Assembly: GCA_934140285.1 (NCBI GenBank)
Contig: CAKPBI010000011.1
Span: forward strand, 1-64,000
Source of the DNA: an uncultured Bacilli bacterium
GTDB lineage: Bacteria; Bacillota_I; Bacilli_A; ML615J-28; CAG-313
Direction of reading: 5' to 3'
Length of the DNA stretch: 64,000 bases
Below, piece after piece: positions 15,382 to 25,762 of the stretch (its first letter is position 1; each line of letters begins with the position of its first letter). A program made the translations under genes and the position numbers. The notes under the pieces were generated by a model that did no database searches, was not told the DNA's origin, and worked only from the letters and a program-made list of their open reading frames with translations.

Positions 15382-16879
15382 TTTAAAATGGAAACTCTTT
15401 GGTTATATTCTCATCTTTGGAGTAGTAGTGATTGCGGTATTTTGTATTTTCCAAATCTTACTTCTTGATAGAGTGTATCGAGGCACTAAAATAAAACAAA
15501 CCAAAAACATAATGTCTGAGGTCTATTCATTAGTAGATCAATCAAGTCCAGATGATTTGAAGGATTCTAGTTCTTCCCTAAGTAAAAATCTTGTTCAAAT
15601 TGTTAAAAACAAAGAAACTGATGTTTTTATTATTAAGAAAGAACAAATTCCCCCAGTATCTTCTCAAGATGTACCAACCGTTAAGTATGATTTAATTTAC
15701 CCAAACACAGATATTACAGAATTCAGTAGTAAGGTTAAAATTAACTTAATCGATACTTTTAACCAAATTACAATGGTGAACAATCCCATGTTTGTAGTGG
15801 TAGATGATACTAATCATGAATACTTCCATCAACAAGTAAGTGAGGATGAAAAAATCGTTAAAGAAGAAGATATTACATATTGTACAAGAGTTGAACTTAA
15901 AGATAAAAGTGATGCTTACATGCTAATTATCTACTCAAGAATTACTCCCGTTGAACCAGCTATTGCTACTTTAAAAACCCAACTATTATATATTACGCTA
16001 ATTGTTATTGTTTTATCAATTATTATTGCTCTTATTTTATCAAGAAAAATCTCTAAGCCGTTAATTGAAATGACTGATGAGGCCAAAAAACTTGCGGAAA
16101 AAGAGTATGACCTAACCTTTAAAGGGGAAGGCTTTTTAGAAATATCTGAATTAAATGATACTCTAAATTATGCAGTTCAAGAACTAAAGAAAACAGAAAC
16201 CCTCCAACATGAGTTGATCGCAAACGTATCTCACGATCTTCGCACTCCCCTTACGTTAATTATTGGATATGCGGAAATGATGAAAGATTTTCCCAATGAA
16301 AATCAAGCAGAAAATATCCAAATCATTATTGATGAAGCAAATCGTTTAAAGTTATTAGTCTCTGATTTACTTATTTTATCAAAGATTTCTTCAAAAACAG
16401 AAAACTTTAATATGACAACTTATAATCTTACATCAAGTATCCTACAACTTGTCAATCGTCAACAAAAGTTAGTCGAACAATTAAACTTTAAAATTAACTT
16501 TGTTTATGATGAGGAAATATTCATTGAGGCAGATTCTTCAAAAATAGAACAAGTAATGTATAATTTTATTACTAATGCGATAAATTATAGTAAAGATTCT
16601 AGAACTATTGATATCATCCAAGAACTAAATAACGATGAAGTAACCATTAAAGTGGTTGATTATGGAATTGGTATCAAAGAAGATGATTTAAAGTATATAT
16701 GGGAAAGATATTATCGTGTAGATAAAGGTCATACACGCTCTACTGGTGGTAGTGGTCTTGGTTTATCGATTATTAAAGAAATCCTAGATTATCATCATTT
16801 TACATATGGAGTCGAATCAAAACCAAATGAAGGAAGTACCTTCTGGTTTAAAGCTCCTATCAAAAAAGATAATAAATAA
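15362..16879 (+). CDS. Sensor histidine kinase (CssS-like)
   Basis: The 505-aa membrane kinase has TM helices at about 11-35 and 207-227 enclosing a roughly 170-residue extracellular sensor. HAMP follows (228-280), then HisKA with H291 in ANVSHDLRTPLTL, and HATPase with N-box NFITNAINYS, VVDYGIGIK and TGGSGLGLSI. It starts with TTG, 8 bases after aagggtggg and inside the regulator gene, so translation is coupled. Its likely signal is misfolded exported protein, given the HtrA-like gene next to it; the sensor domain itself is not recognised. Confidence 0.92.
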   Translation: MKLNKISLKWKLFGYILIFGVVVIAVFCIFQILLLDRVYRGTKIKQTKNIMSEVYSLVDQSSPDDLKDSSSSLSKNLVQIVKNKETDVFIIKKEQIPPVSSQDVPTVKYDLIYPNTDITEFSSKVKINLIDTFNQITMVNNPMFVVVDDTNHEYFHQQVSEDEKIVKEEDITYCTRVELKDKSDAYMLIIYSRITPVEPAIATLKTQLLYITLIVIVLSIIIALILSRKISKPLIEMTDEAKKLAEKEYDLTFKGEGFLEISELNDTLNYAVQELKKTETLQHELIANVSHDLRTPLTLIIGYAEMMKDFPNENQAENIQIIIDEANRLKLLVSDLLILSKISSKTENFNMTTYNLTSSILQLVNRQQKLVEQLNFKINFVYDEEIFIEADSSKIEQVMYNFITNAINYSKDSRTIDIIQELNNDEVTIKVVDYGIGIKEDDLKYIWERYYRVDKGHTRSTGGSGLGLSIIKEILDYHHFTYGVESKPNEGSTFWFKAPIKKDNK

Positions 16880-16901
16880 ATACAAATAAAAAGGGGGAAA
16901 T

Positions 16902-18107
16902 ATGATGAAAAAGAAACTTACAACTTTATTTATATGTTTATTATTACTATTTACGATAACTAGTTGTCAAATTAAACAAAATATTAAAAACAATATCGAA
17001 AATGAAATTACTAATCGTGTTGTAAATTATGAAGAAATTACCATTAAAGATTTAGAAAACGCTGTGGAAACCGCTTATCAAAGAGTTGAAAACGCGGTCA
17101 TTGGAGTATGTTTAAAGAAAGTTAACACTCTAGATTCTGGTGTTACCTCAGAAGATGGATTAGACATTGGTAGTGGCGTTATCTACAAGGCGGAAGAAGT
17201 CATCGAAAATGATAAACTTGTTAATTATAAATACTACGCAATGACAAATCGTCATGTGGTCATTGATACCAAAAATGAACTAAGTGGTACAACTAAAGTT
17301 TATGTTACTTTAGGTGAAGATGGACCAGAAGTTGAGGCTAAAATCTTAGGATATGATGAAAAGGTTGACTTAGCTTTAATTACTTTCTATCATTATACCA
17401 AGATTCAACCAGTTGAATTTGCTGATAGCAATAATTTAAAGAAAGGCTCATTTGTAATTGCTGTAGGACATCCTGAAGGATATACTTTCTATAATTCAGT
17501 AACCTTTGGCGTTGTTTCTGGAAATGCAAGATACATTTCGAGTGATACCGATGGGGATGGAGTTAATGATTTTGTTGGTAAGTACATCCAACATGATGCT
17601 GCGATAAACCCCGGCAACTCAGGTGGTGGTTTATTTACCTTAGAAGGTAAACTTGTTGGTATGAATACCATGAAGTATTCTTCGGTAAAAGTCGAAAATA
17701 TGGGATTTGCGATTACCTCAAATGAAATAAAATACTTACTTGAAAACTATTTAGAAAAAGAAATCAATATTGAAAGACCACGCCTTGGATTAACAGGTAT
17801 CCAAGTTAAAGGCCTTACCCCAACAATGATTCAAAATTTAGGAATAAAGAGTATTCCTGATATCTATACTGATACGGAAACTAAATATGGTATTTATGTA
17901 ACAGAAATAAGCAAAGGCAGTAGTTCAGATAATTCAGGAATTTCACCAGATGACATTATCTTAGAATTTAATGGTAATCGAATTAAAACAATGACTGATT
18001 TAAGTATAATGCTTTCTGAACAAATTGTTGGAAATAAAATTGAAATTACTTATTATTCAAGAAAAAATAATAAAATTCTTACAACAACAATTACTCTAAA
18101 AAAATAG
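16902..18107 (+). CDS. HtrA/DegP-like serine protease lipoprotein
   Basis: Surface quality-control protease. An N-terminal signal peptide ends in a lipobox (TITSC, C22), so it is probably lipid-anchored outside the membrane instead of carrying the usual TM anchor. The catalytic triad is H118 (MTNRHVV), D156 (VDLALI) and S240 (NPGNSGGG). A single PDZ domain follows (about 310-395, GIYVTEISKGSSSDNSGISP). ATG 16905 may be used in preference to 16902 because it is better spaced from ggggg. It follows the two-component genes on the same strand by 22 bases and ends at a terminator, suggesting that it is their co-expressed target. Confidence 0.92.
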   Translation: MMKKKLTTLFICLLLLFTITSCQIKQNIKNNIENEITNRVVNYEEITIKDLENAVETAYQRVENAVIGVCLKKVNTLDSGVTSEDGLDIGSGVIYKAEEVIENDKLVNYKYYAMTNRHVVIDTKNELSGTTKVYVTLGEDGPEVEAKILGYDEKVDLALITFYHYTKIQPVEFADSNNLKKGSFVIAVGHPEGYTFYNSVTFGVVSGNARYISSDTDGDGVNDFVGKYIQHDAAINPGNSGGGLFTLEGKLVGMNTMKYSSVKVENMGFAITSNEIKYLLENYLEKEINIERPRLGLTGIQVKGLTPTMIQNLGIKSIPDIYTDTETKYGIYVTEISKGSSSDNSGISPDDIILEFNGNRIKTMTDLSIMLSEQIVGNKIEITYYSRKNNKILTTTITLKK

Positions 18108-18133
18108 GCATACTTGAGGTATGCTTATTTTTT
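18108..18133 (+). terminator. Rho-independent terminator
   Basis: Stem gcatac / gtatgc with loop ttgag and following T run, ending the two-component-protease operon. Confidence 0.88.
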
Positions 18134-18154
18134 ATGGAAATAAAAATACTTATC

Positions 18155-18183
18155 TTTACTTTATGGGTCATAAATGTTATAAT
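18155..18183 (+). promoter_or_regulatory. Promoter for the ABC-F gene
   Basis: TTTACT (18155-18160), 17-base spacer, TATAAT (18178-18183). There is no long leader or attenuator of the kind seen before antibiotic-inducible ABC-F genes. Confidence 0.7.
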
Positions 18184-18233
18184 ATAAGTAATTTTGTAAA
18201 ATATAAAAAGATAAAAAGAAATGAGGTGGTTAA

Positions 18234-19787
18234 ATGCTACTAACAGTAGAAAATTTAAATTTAACCTTTGACAAAAAAACGATTTTTAAAGATGCATCTT
18301 TCCGTATTCTTGAAGGTGATAAGATAGGTGTAGTAGGAAATAATGGCGTGGGAAAAACAACATTAATTCAAGTATTATGTGGTAATATCTTACCAGATAG
18401 CGGTTCCATTAACTTTGATAAAAAAACTAAAGTTGGTTATCTTGACCAATACATGAACATCAACAAAAAACTAACTATCGATGAATATTTAAAAGAAGCC
18501 TTTATTGATTTATATAATAAAAACCAAATCTTAAATGAACAACTTGATTTACTGATCAAAGAAACTGATGAAACAATGATTAATCGTTTAGTTAAATCAA
18601 CAACAATGTTAAGAGAAGAACTCGAAGAAAATGATTTTTACGCCCTCAATTCAAAAATTGCGAGAATTGCGACTGGACTTGGCGTAACCAATTATGGAAT
18701 GTCTACTGTTATGTCTCATCTATCAGGGGGACAAAAAATGAAAGTAATTCTTACCAAACTTCTTCTAGAAGAACCTGATCTTTTAATTCTTGATGAACCA
18801 ACCAACTTCTTAGATACTGTTCATGTTGATTGGTTAGTAAAGTACTTAAAAGAGTATAAAGGTAACTTTTTTATTGTTTCTCATAATCAAGAATTCTTAA
18901 ATGATGTTGTAAATGTAATAATGGAACTTGAATTTGGTAAAGTTACTAGATTTAAAGGTAATTATCAAGATTATCTATTTAAAAAAGCTCAACTTGTGGA
19001 AAATGCTACAAAAGAGTATGCGGCTCAACAAAGAGAAATTAAGATGTTAAATGATTATATTCAAAAAAATAAAGTAAAAACCTCAACAGCCAGACAAGCC
19101 CAAAGTAGACAAAAGAAGTTAGATAAAATTGTAGTAATGGATAAACCAAGAAGTAGTGATATTCATTTAAGTTTATCATTTAATTATAAACCAATTTATT
19201 CTCATAAGTTACTAGAAGTCAATGATTTAGAAATTGGTTATGATTCATCCTTACTGCCAGAAATGAATTTTGCCATCAAAAGTGGGGAAAAACTAGCAAT
19301 TACGGGATTTAATGGTATTGGTAAATCGACGCTTCTAAAAACGTTAGTTGGCGAGTTAAAACCAATTAAGGGATCATTTAAATTTGTAGATGATGCTTTA
19401 ATTGCTTATTTTGAACAAGAACATCATTTTGAAAATCCGAATCTTACCCCCTTACAAGAGATTTCTAATATTTACCCTAATATGTTAGAAAAAGATATTA
19501 GAACAACTCTTGCGAGATGTGGAATAACTGGAGCGATGGCCCTTCAACCCATCAAAACTTTAAGTGGGGGAGAACAAGCAAAACTAAAATTATGTAAAAT
19601 AATGATGAAAAAAGCTAACATCTTAATTCTTGATGAACCAACTAACCATTTAGACAAGGATGCAAAAGAAGATTTATTAGCTGCTTTAAAGAAATATCAA
19701 GGTACAATTATCTTTGCGACTCATGAAAGAGAGTTCTTAGAAAAACTTGCGACAAAAGTTTATAATATCGAAGATTTACTGCTTTAA
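18234..19787 (+). CDS. ABC-F family ATPase
   Basis: The 517-aa protein has two ABC ATPase domains and no membrane segments, so it is a ribosome-associated ABC-F protein and not a transporter. Domain 1 has GNNGVGKTT, LSGGQKMKV and LLILDEPTNFLD; domain 2 has GFNGIGKST, LSGGEQAKL and ILILDEPTNHLD. The charged linker between them (about 250-305, QREIKMLNDYIQKNKVKTST) is the tRNA-contacting region. It resembles the YkpA/YbiT group, so a housekeeping translation role is more likely than antibiotic resistance. A good ATG and gaggtgg are present. Confidence 0.9.
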   Translation: MLLTVENLNLTFDKKTIFKDASFRILEGDKIGVVGNNGVGKTTLIQVLCGNILPDSGSINFDKKTKVGYLDQYMNINKKLTIDEYLKEAFIDLYNKNQILNEQLDLLIKETDETMINRLVKSTTMLREELEENDFYALNSKIARIATGLGVTNYGMSTVMSHLSGGQKMKVILTKLLLEEPDLLILDEPTNFLDTVHVDWLVKYLKEYKGNFFIVSHNQEFLNDVVNVIMELEFGKVTRFKGNYQDYLFKKAQLVENATKEYAAQQREIKMLNDYIQKNKVKTSTARQAQSRQKKLDKIVVMDKPRSSDIHLSLSFNYKPIYSHKLLEVNDLEIGYDSSLLPEMNFAIKSGEKLAITGFNGIGKSTLLKTLVGELKPIKGSFKFVDDALIAYFEQEHHFENPNLTPLQEISNIYPNMLEKDIRTTLARCGITGAMALQPIKTLSGGEQAKLKLCKIMMKKANILILDEPTNHLDKDAKEDLLAALKKYQGTIIFATHEREFLEKLATKVYNIEDLLL

Positions 19788-19869
19788 AAAGATTAGTTAT
19801 TTTCTTGCGACAAACGACAAAATTTGATAAAATTAATTATATTGTTTTTACAAAATGAGGAGAATAAAT

Positions 19870-20337
19870 ATGGCAACTGTACACATGATGATTGGAATAC
19901 CAGGAAGTGGTAAAACAACTTTCGCAAGCTCTTTATCAAAAGAACATAACTATGTTATAGTATCAAGTGATGTAGTAAGAATGTTACATCCTGACTTTGA
20001 TGAAACCAAAGTTTGGCCTGAAGTATACCGTTTATGTGCAGAAATTATAAAGAATAATCAAGATATTATCTTTGATGCCACTAATATTACTCCTAAAGTA
20101 CGTGCTAGGTTTGATACAGAACTTAGCAAGTATCATGTAAAATACCAAAAAATAGCATATTTTTTTAAAACTGATGTAAGTAAGTGCATTGAAAGAGTTA
20201 CGAAAAGAAATACTCTTTCTAATGAATTATACCTACCAACCGAAGTCATTAGTTCATATGGAGAAAAAATCATTCCTCCAACTACTGATGAAGGATTTAT
20301 AGAAATAAAAATAATTGAAAATAATCAAGATTTATAA
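19870..20337 (+). CDS. P-loop kinase-like protein (polynucleotide kinase type)
   Basis: The 155-aa AAA_33/zeta-like P-loop protein has Walker A GIPGSGKTT (residues 8-16), VSSDVVRML (substrate-binding Asp region) and FDATNITPKVR, as in the phosphatase-associated polynucleotide kinases. ATG 19870 follows gaggaga; the ATG at 19855 would include the Shine-Dalgarno. It is 17 bases before polC and may be co-transcribed. The substrate is unknown: nucleic-acid ends or a small molecule are possible. Confidence 0.75.
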   Translation: MATVHMMIGIPGSGKTTFASSLSKEHNYVIVSSDVVRMLHPDFDETKVWPEVYRLCAEIIKNNQDIIFDATNITPKVRARFDTELSKYHVKYQKIAYFFKTDVSKCIERVTKRNTLSNELYLPTEVISSYGEKIIPPTTDEGFIEIKIIENNQDL

Positions 20338-20354
20338 GAAAGGGGAAGTTAAAA

Positions 20355-23300
20355 ATGGCTAGTGAAAAATGGCTTAGCATGTTATCAAATGCTAAAGTTG
20401 AACCTAATGAGTATACTTCATCTGGTGATATAACTTGTGTAAAGGTTAGACAAAGCGATAGCTCATGGCGATTATGTTTATTATTTGATCGTGTGATACC
20501 TTGGGATATCTTAAAAGAAACCTTAGATAAGATTAGTGCCAACTTAATTGAAAGTTATGATGTCAAGAAAGTTTTATATACCGTAAGTTATCGTGATGAA
20601 AGTATTAATAATGATTACAACCTTTTATTTAAGTATTATCAAGCAGGTATTGATATTTGTAAAACTAAAAAAGCAACGATAACTTCACTTTTTACATTTC
20701 CATCTCGACTAGATGGTAATAAGTTTATCATTGAAGTTCCATCGGTTGACGATAAAAAAGTAGTAGATGAACACTTACCACTTTTAAATGCTTTTCTTGT
20801 AAACTATGGTTTTAGTAAAATTCTCCTTACAACGGAAATTAATGCAGATGAGGTTTCAATTAAAGAAGTTCACCATGAACAAATGGTAAGAACACTTGAT
20901 CAAAACGAAGCTAAAAGTATTGAAATGTACCAAAAGAAAAAAGCCGAAGCTCAAGCAAGTGAAGAGCATTCAACTTACACAAGACCTAAATCAAATCAGG
21001 CAATTACCATTCTTCTTAATGAAGTACCATTTTCTAGTATTGAAGTAGAAGAATTTAAACAAACTAGATTTACTAATAAAGTTGAAGTAACTGGAGTTGT
21101 GGTAAAAGCCGAAGTAAAAGAAATCAAAACCAAAGATGGTCGTGAATTTAATTTATTTGAAGGAATAATTACTGATTATACAGACTCAGTTATAATTAAA
21201 CGTTTCTACCGTGAGGCTGATAAAAATGTTTTTGAAAAAGACATCAAACCAGGTAAACGATTAGTTATTAGAGGTAGTATCCAATGGGATGATTTCGCAA
21301 AAGATGTGGTTATCATGTGTGACTCAATCATTGTATGTGGAATTGATGCCTCTAGACAACGCTTTGATAGTGCCGAAGAAAAAAGAGTAGAACTCCATGC
21401 TCATACTAAGATGTCTGTTTTAGATAGTATTTTAAATGTTGATGAGTATGTTGACCAAGCAGTAAGATATGGTCATACGGCCTTAGCGGTTACTGATCAT
21501 GCTAACTGCCATATTTTACCAGACTTTTTTAAGCTTTGTGCTGAGAAAAATATTAAACCAATTGCGGGGGTTGAAGCCTACTATGTGGATGATACGGCCC
21601 TTAGAATTACGCATCCCTACTCAGAATCTATTGATTTAAGAACCGCAACCTATGTTATCTTTGACCTTGAAACCACGGGGCTTAGCGTAAATTATAATGA
21701 AATAATTGAAATTGGAGCCGTAAAACTAAAAGATGGTTTAATAATTGATACCTTTATGAGTTTTGTTAAGCCTAAGACTCAGATTTCTACCTTTATTAGT
21801 GAACTTACAAGCATTACGAATATGACTGTTCAAGATGCTCCATATATTGAAGAAATCTTTCCAGACTTCTTAGAATTTATCAAAGGCTCTGTCTTAGTTG
21901 CTCAAAATGCCGACTTTGATACAGGTTTTGTCTATGATACCGCTAGTAAATTAGGTTTATCAATCCCCCAATATCCTTGTATTGATACCCTAGATCTTGC
22001 GAGAACCTTATATATGGGAGGGCCAAAAAACTACAAACTAGAAACGATAGCTAAATACTTGAAAGTTGAAATCGAACAACAACATAGAGCTATCCATGAT
22101 GCGAAGACGACAACTAATGTCTTTAACCGCATGCTTAGTGATTTATTCCAAAAGAAGGTATTTGACTATCAAGATTTGAATGGTCTCATTAATCGTGATG
22201 TCCTTGCTAAATCAAAACGTCCACTCCATTTATGTATCCTTGTAAAAAATCGTGTAGGATTAAAGAACTTTTATAAAATATTATCTGATGCTCATACAAC
22301 GCATTTTAATAAAGATGCTCTTGTATATCGAAGTGTCCTAGATAAATATCGTGAAGAAATTCTCATTGGTAGTGGCTGTGCTAATGGTGACATTTTTATT
22401 ACCGCTTATGAACGACCATACTATGAACTTCTAGAAAAAGCGGCATATTATGATTATCTTGAAGTTCAACCACCAGCATGTTATTACTGGATGTTTGAAA
22501 ACGAAACAGAAAAGAATCGTGATTACATTATTCAAGATGTAATTAAGAAAATCATTAGTGCTGGTCATGACTTAAATATTCCTGTTGTTGCGACAGGGGA
22601 TGTTCATCATTTAATTGAAGAAGACTCCAAATATCGTAGCATCTATCTTGCAGTGGCACGTCCAAATGGTGGAGGACCACATCCATTATCAAAACATAAA
22701 CCACTAGATATGCATTTTAGATCAACTACCGAAATGTTAGATGCTTTCTCTTTCTTGCCTGCTGATCTTGCTCATGAAATAGTTGTAAAGAATTCTAATT
22801 TAATTAGTGATATGATTGAATCATTTCCACTATTCCCTAAAGAACTATATGTTCCGCGTGATGACTTCATGCAAAAAATTGGAGTTCCATCGATGAAAGA
22901 AGCTGTTCACGACATTTCTTTCGCAACCGCACGTGCTAAATATGGGGAAGATTTACCACTCTATGTTCAAGAACGCTTAGAAAGAGAACTAAATGCCATC
23001 ATTGGCCATGGCTATGCATCGGTATATTTCATTTCTCATCTTCTTGTTAAGAATTCAAATGATGCAGGATATGTTGTTGGTAGTAGAGGTTCTGTTGGTT
23101 CAAGTTTTGTTGCGACCATGATGGGAATAACGGAAGTTAATGCCTTAAAGCCTCACTATGTTTGTCCACATTGTCATTTCCATGCTTTCAAACTAACGAA
23201 AGAAGAACAAGAAAGATACCATATGCCAGTCAGTGATGAATTCTTAGAAAAACTAAGAAAAGTTTCGGTTGGTTTTGACCTTCCAGATGCTAATTGCCCA

Positions 23301-24863
23301 GTCTGTGGTGAGAAGTTAGAAAAAAATGGTATTGATATTGCCTTTGAAACTTTCCTTGGCTTTAAAGGAGATAAAGTTCCTGATATTGACTTAAACTTCT
23401 CTGGTGAATATCAAGCCAAAGCTCATCTTTTCTGTCAAGAAACCTTTGGATTTGATAATGCCTTTAGAGCTGGAACCGTATCTACTGTCATGGATAAAAC
23501 GGCCTTTGCTTATACAAGAGATTACTATAGTGATCGAAATATTAAAATTAGAAAAACGGAAATTGAACGTATTGCTTCATTTATTGCTGGATCTAAAAAG
23601 ACTACTGGTCAACATCCGGGTGGTATTGTTGTAGTACCAGACACTATTGAATATACCGATATTATTCCTGTTCAATACCCTCCAGTTGACTCTGATGAAA
23701 TTGATGACCTTGGTTGGCGTACATCTCATTATGATTATCATAGTTTTGAAAGTAATTTATTAAAACTTGATATTCTTGGTCACGATGATCCAACCGTAAT
23801 CAAACAATTAATGGATTTTGTTCATCAAGAACCTGATTTATTCCCATTTAATACGGTTGATGGCATCCCTTTCTTAGATCCTGATGTTTTATCATTATTT
23901 AGTTCTAAAGAAGCTTTAAAGATTAATGGTGATGATATGGATAAACTATCAAGTGGTACAAGAGGAATGCCAGAGTTTGGTACCCAGTTTGTACGTGGAA
24001 TGCTTGAAACCATCAAACCAAAAACTTACGCTGATATCATCAAAGTATCAGGACTATCTCATGGTACTGATGTTTGGGGAAGAAATGCGGAAGAACTATT
24101 TAAGGGAATTAATCCTCTTTATCCAAAAGTTGAATTTAGTGAATTAATCGGATGTCGTGATGACATTATGTTATATCTAATGGAAAAAAATCTTCCTGCT
24201 CATGATGCTTTCACCATTATGGAAGGAGTTCGTAAGGGTAAAGGCTTAAAGAAAGAACAAGAAGAATTAATGTTAAAATATAATGTTCCCGATTGGTATA
24301 TTTATAGCTGTAAACGCATTAAGTATATGTTCCCAAAAGCTCATGCGACCGCCTATGTAATTATGGCCCTTCGTATTGGATGGTTTAAAGTTCATCGACC
24401 AATATATTATTATGCGGCATTCTTTTCTAAGCGTGCTAAAGAATTTGATCCAGAAATCTTTGCAGCGGGAAGAAATGCCATTAGAAATAAAATAACGGAA
24501 CTAGAAGAACGAATTGCTAAAAAAGATGCTCTATCAAATAAAGAAACTGACCTTTTAGGAGTTTTATACATTGCTTTAGAAATGGTTTTAAGAGGTTATA
24601 CGTTTAAACAAATTAACATTGAAAAGTCACTTGCTTCTGATTTCGTTATCTCTGAGGATAAAAAATCATTGTACCTACCATTTATCGCAGTAGAATCCCT
24701 TGGAGAAACCGTTGCGGAATCAATTGTGGAAGCAAGAAATCGTCATTCATTTACTTCAAAAGCTGATTTTGAATATCGTACATCAGTAAATAAAAAGCAA
24801 TATGCTCGTTTAAAAACACTTGGAGTATTAGATGAATTACCTGATAATGATACACTTCTTTAA
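20355..24863 (+). CDS. polC: DNA polymerase III alpha subunit, PolC type
   Basis: Main replicative polymerase of low-G+C Gram-positive bacteria, with built-in proofreading. In order: an N-terminal domain (1-200), OB fold (about 225-320), PHP domain (starts VELHAHTKMS near 345), DnaQ-like 3'-5' exonuclease inserted in PHP (VIFDLETTGLSVNYNEIIEI near 430), zinc-binding cysteines (CPHC near 936 and CPVC near 981), the palm with PDIDLNFSGEYQ (about 1008-1019), then fingers and a C-terminal domain. The 1502-aa length is close to the B. subtilis protein. It is the strongest taxonomic marker for Bacilli in the window. Confidence 0.97.
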   Translation: MASEKWLSMLSNAKVEPNEYTSSGDITCVKVRQSDSSWRLCLLFDRVIPWDILKETLDKISANLIESYDVKKVLYTVSYRDESINNDYNLLFKYYQAGIDICKTKKATITSLFTFPSRLDGNKFIIEVPSVDDKKVVDEHLPLLNAFLVNYGFSKILLTTEINADEVSIKEVHHEQMVRTLDQNEAKSIEMYQKKKAEAQASEEHSTYTRPKSNQAITILLNEVPFSSIEVEEFKQTRFTNKVEVTGVVVKAEVKEIKTKDGREFNLFEGIITDYTDSVIIKRFYREADKNVFEKDIKPGKRLVIRGSIQWDDFAKDVVIMCDSIIVCGIDASRQRFDSAEEKRVELHAHTKMSVLDSILNVDEYVDQAVRYGHTALAVTDHANCHILPDFFKLCAEKNIKPIAGVEAYYVDDTALRITHPYSESIDLRTATYVIFDLETTGLSVNYNEIIEIGAVKLKDGLIIDTFMSFVKPKTQISTFISELTSITNMTVQDAPYIEEIFPDFLEFIKGSVLVAQNADFDTGFVYDTASKLGLSIPQYPCIDTLDLARTLYMGGPKNYKLETIAKYLKVEIEQQHRAIHDAKTTTNVFNRMLSDLFQKKVFDYQDLNGLINRDVLAKSKRPLHLCILVKNRVGLKNFYKILSDAHTTHFNKDALVYRSVLDKYREEILIGSGCANGDIFITAYERPYYELLEKAAYYDYLEVQPPACYYWMFENETEKNRDYIIQDVIKKIISAGHDLNIPVVATGDVHHLIEEDSKYRSIYLAVARPNGGGPHPLSKHKPLDMHFRSTTEMLDAFSFLPADLAHEIVVKNSNLISDMIESFPLFPKELYVPRDDFMQKIGVPSMKEAVHDISFATARAKYGEDLPLYVQERLERELNAIIGHGYASVYFISHLLVKNSNDAGYVVGSRGSVGSSFVATMMGITEVNALKPHYVCPHCHFHAFKLTKEEQERYHMPVSDEFLEKLRKVSVGFDLPDANCPVCGEKLEKNGIDIAFETFLGFKGDKVPDIDLNFSGEYQAKAHLFCQETFGFDNAFRAGTVSTVMDKTAFAYTRDYYSDRNIKIRKTEIERIASFIAGSKKTTGQHPGGIVVVPDTIEYTDIIPVQYPPVDSDEIDDLGWRTSHYDYHSFESNLLKLDILGHDDPTVIKQLMDFVHQEPDLFPFNTVDGIPFLDPDVLSLFSSKEALKINGDDMDKLSSGTRGMPEFGTQFVRGMLETIKPKTYADIIKVSGLSHGTDVWGRNAEELFKGINPLYPKVEFSELIGCRDDIMLYLMEKNLPAHDAFTIMEGVRKGKGLKKEQEELMLKYNVPDWYIYSCKRIKYMFPKAHATAYVIMALRIGWFKVHRPIYYYAAFFSKRAKEFDPEIFAAGRNAIRNKITELEERIAKKDALSNKETDLLGVLYIALEMVLRGYTFKQINIEKSLASDFVISEDKKSLYLPFIAVESLGETVAESIVEARNRHSFTSKADFEYRTSVNKKQYARLKTLGVLDELPDNDTLL

Positions 24864-24941
24864 AAAATATGCATAATTTATATTATGTTTAAGGTTTTTA
24901 GTGTATAATATAAATGAAATATATAGAAAGGGGATAAAAAA

Positions 24942-25709
24942 ATGAATTTAGGAAGTAATTATGCTTTTAAAAAGGCGACTCTTGGAGAACAAACATCAAA
25001 TGTCGCAACAACAAAAGGAATTGGTTTAAAAAGCACAATGATGCTAGGCTTTGTATTTATAACTGCGATTGCAGTAATGCTTAACATCGTTCGTTTAATT
25101 GAAGTATTTGGGGCAGGCGTATTATATGTTTATATTGGTGCTTACATTTTGAATTTTATTCTTCAATTAATTATTTGCTTTGTTCCATCAACAACTAAAG
25201 TTTTGTCAATACCATATTCAATTAGTGAAGGCTTAATTATAGGTGCCTTAGTTGGTATCTTAGAGTTTGCTATTCCTGGTGACGGTATCGCTCTTGCTAG
25301 TCTTGCTTTAATTATTACAGTAGCTATCTTCCTTGGTGCATGCATACTTTATTCAACTGGGGTTATCAAAGTTGGTCAAAAATTCCGTGCATTCATCCTT
25401 GCAGCTGGTTTAGGTATCGTCATTGGTTCCTTAGTCGTAGGTATCATTGGTCTTTTCAATCCAGAGTTTGTTAATACTGTATTTGGAAGTAACTCAACAA
25501 TTGGCTTAATTATAAGTGTAGTATGTGTGATTCTCGCAAGTCTTTATGTAGTCGCAAGTCTTGACAATGCTAATCGAATTGTTGAAGCTGGTGTTGATAA
25601 AAAGTATGAATGGTCAGCTGCTTTTGGTATTACCATTAATGTTGTATGGCTATTCCTTGAAGTATTTAGATTATTACTAATTCTTTACAACCGTAAGAGT
25701 AATAACTAA
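24942..25709 (+). CDS. BAX inhibitor-1/YccA-family membrane protein
   Basis: The 255-aa protein has about seven hydrophobic helices and the C-terminal signature KKYEWSAAFGITINVVWLFL followed by EVFRLLLIL, typical of the bacterial Bax1-I group. The cytosolic N-terminus (YAFKKATLGEQTSNVATTKG) is also typical. Related proteins such as YetJ leak calcium in a pH-dependent way; here the transport role is only inferred. It has its own aaagggg Shine-Dalgarno and ends at a shared bidirectional terminator. Confidence 0.87.
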   Translation: MNLGSNYAFKKATLGEQTSNVATTKGIGLKSTMMLGFVFITAIAVMLNIVRLIEVFGAGVLYVYIGAYILNFILQLIICFVPSTTKVLSIPYSISEGLIIGALVGILEFAIPGDGIALASLALIITVAIFLGACILYSTGVIKVGQKFRAFILAAGLGIVIGSLVVGIIGLFNPEFVNTVFGSNSTIGLIISVVCVILASLYVVASLDNANRIVEAGVDKKYEWSAAFGITINVVWLFLEVFRLLLILYNRKSNN

Positions 25710-25727
25710 ATGAATTATTAATAAAAT

Positions 25728-25762
25728 AAATACCCTTGTTAACATGTAACAAGGGTATTTTC
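25728..25762. terminator. Bidirectional terminator
   Basis: Eleven-base perfect stem tacccttgtta / taacaagggta flanked by A run and T run, so it works for both the BAX-inhibitor gene and the convergent MATE gene, whose last codons lie within it. Confidence 0.92.

Noticed and set aside
18234..19787. ABC-F gene as an antibiotic-resistance determinant
   Set aside because: It resembles housekeeping ABC-F proteins and has no long inducible leader.
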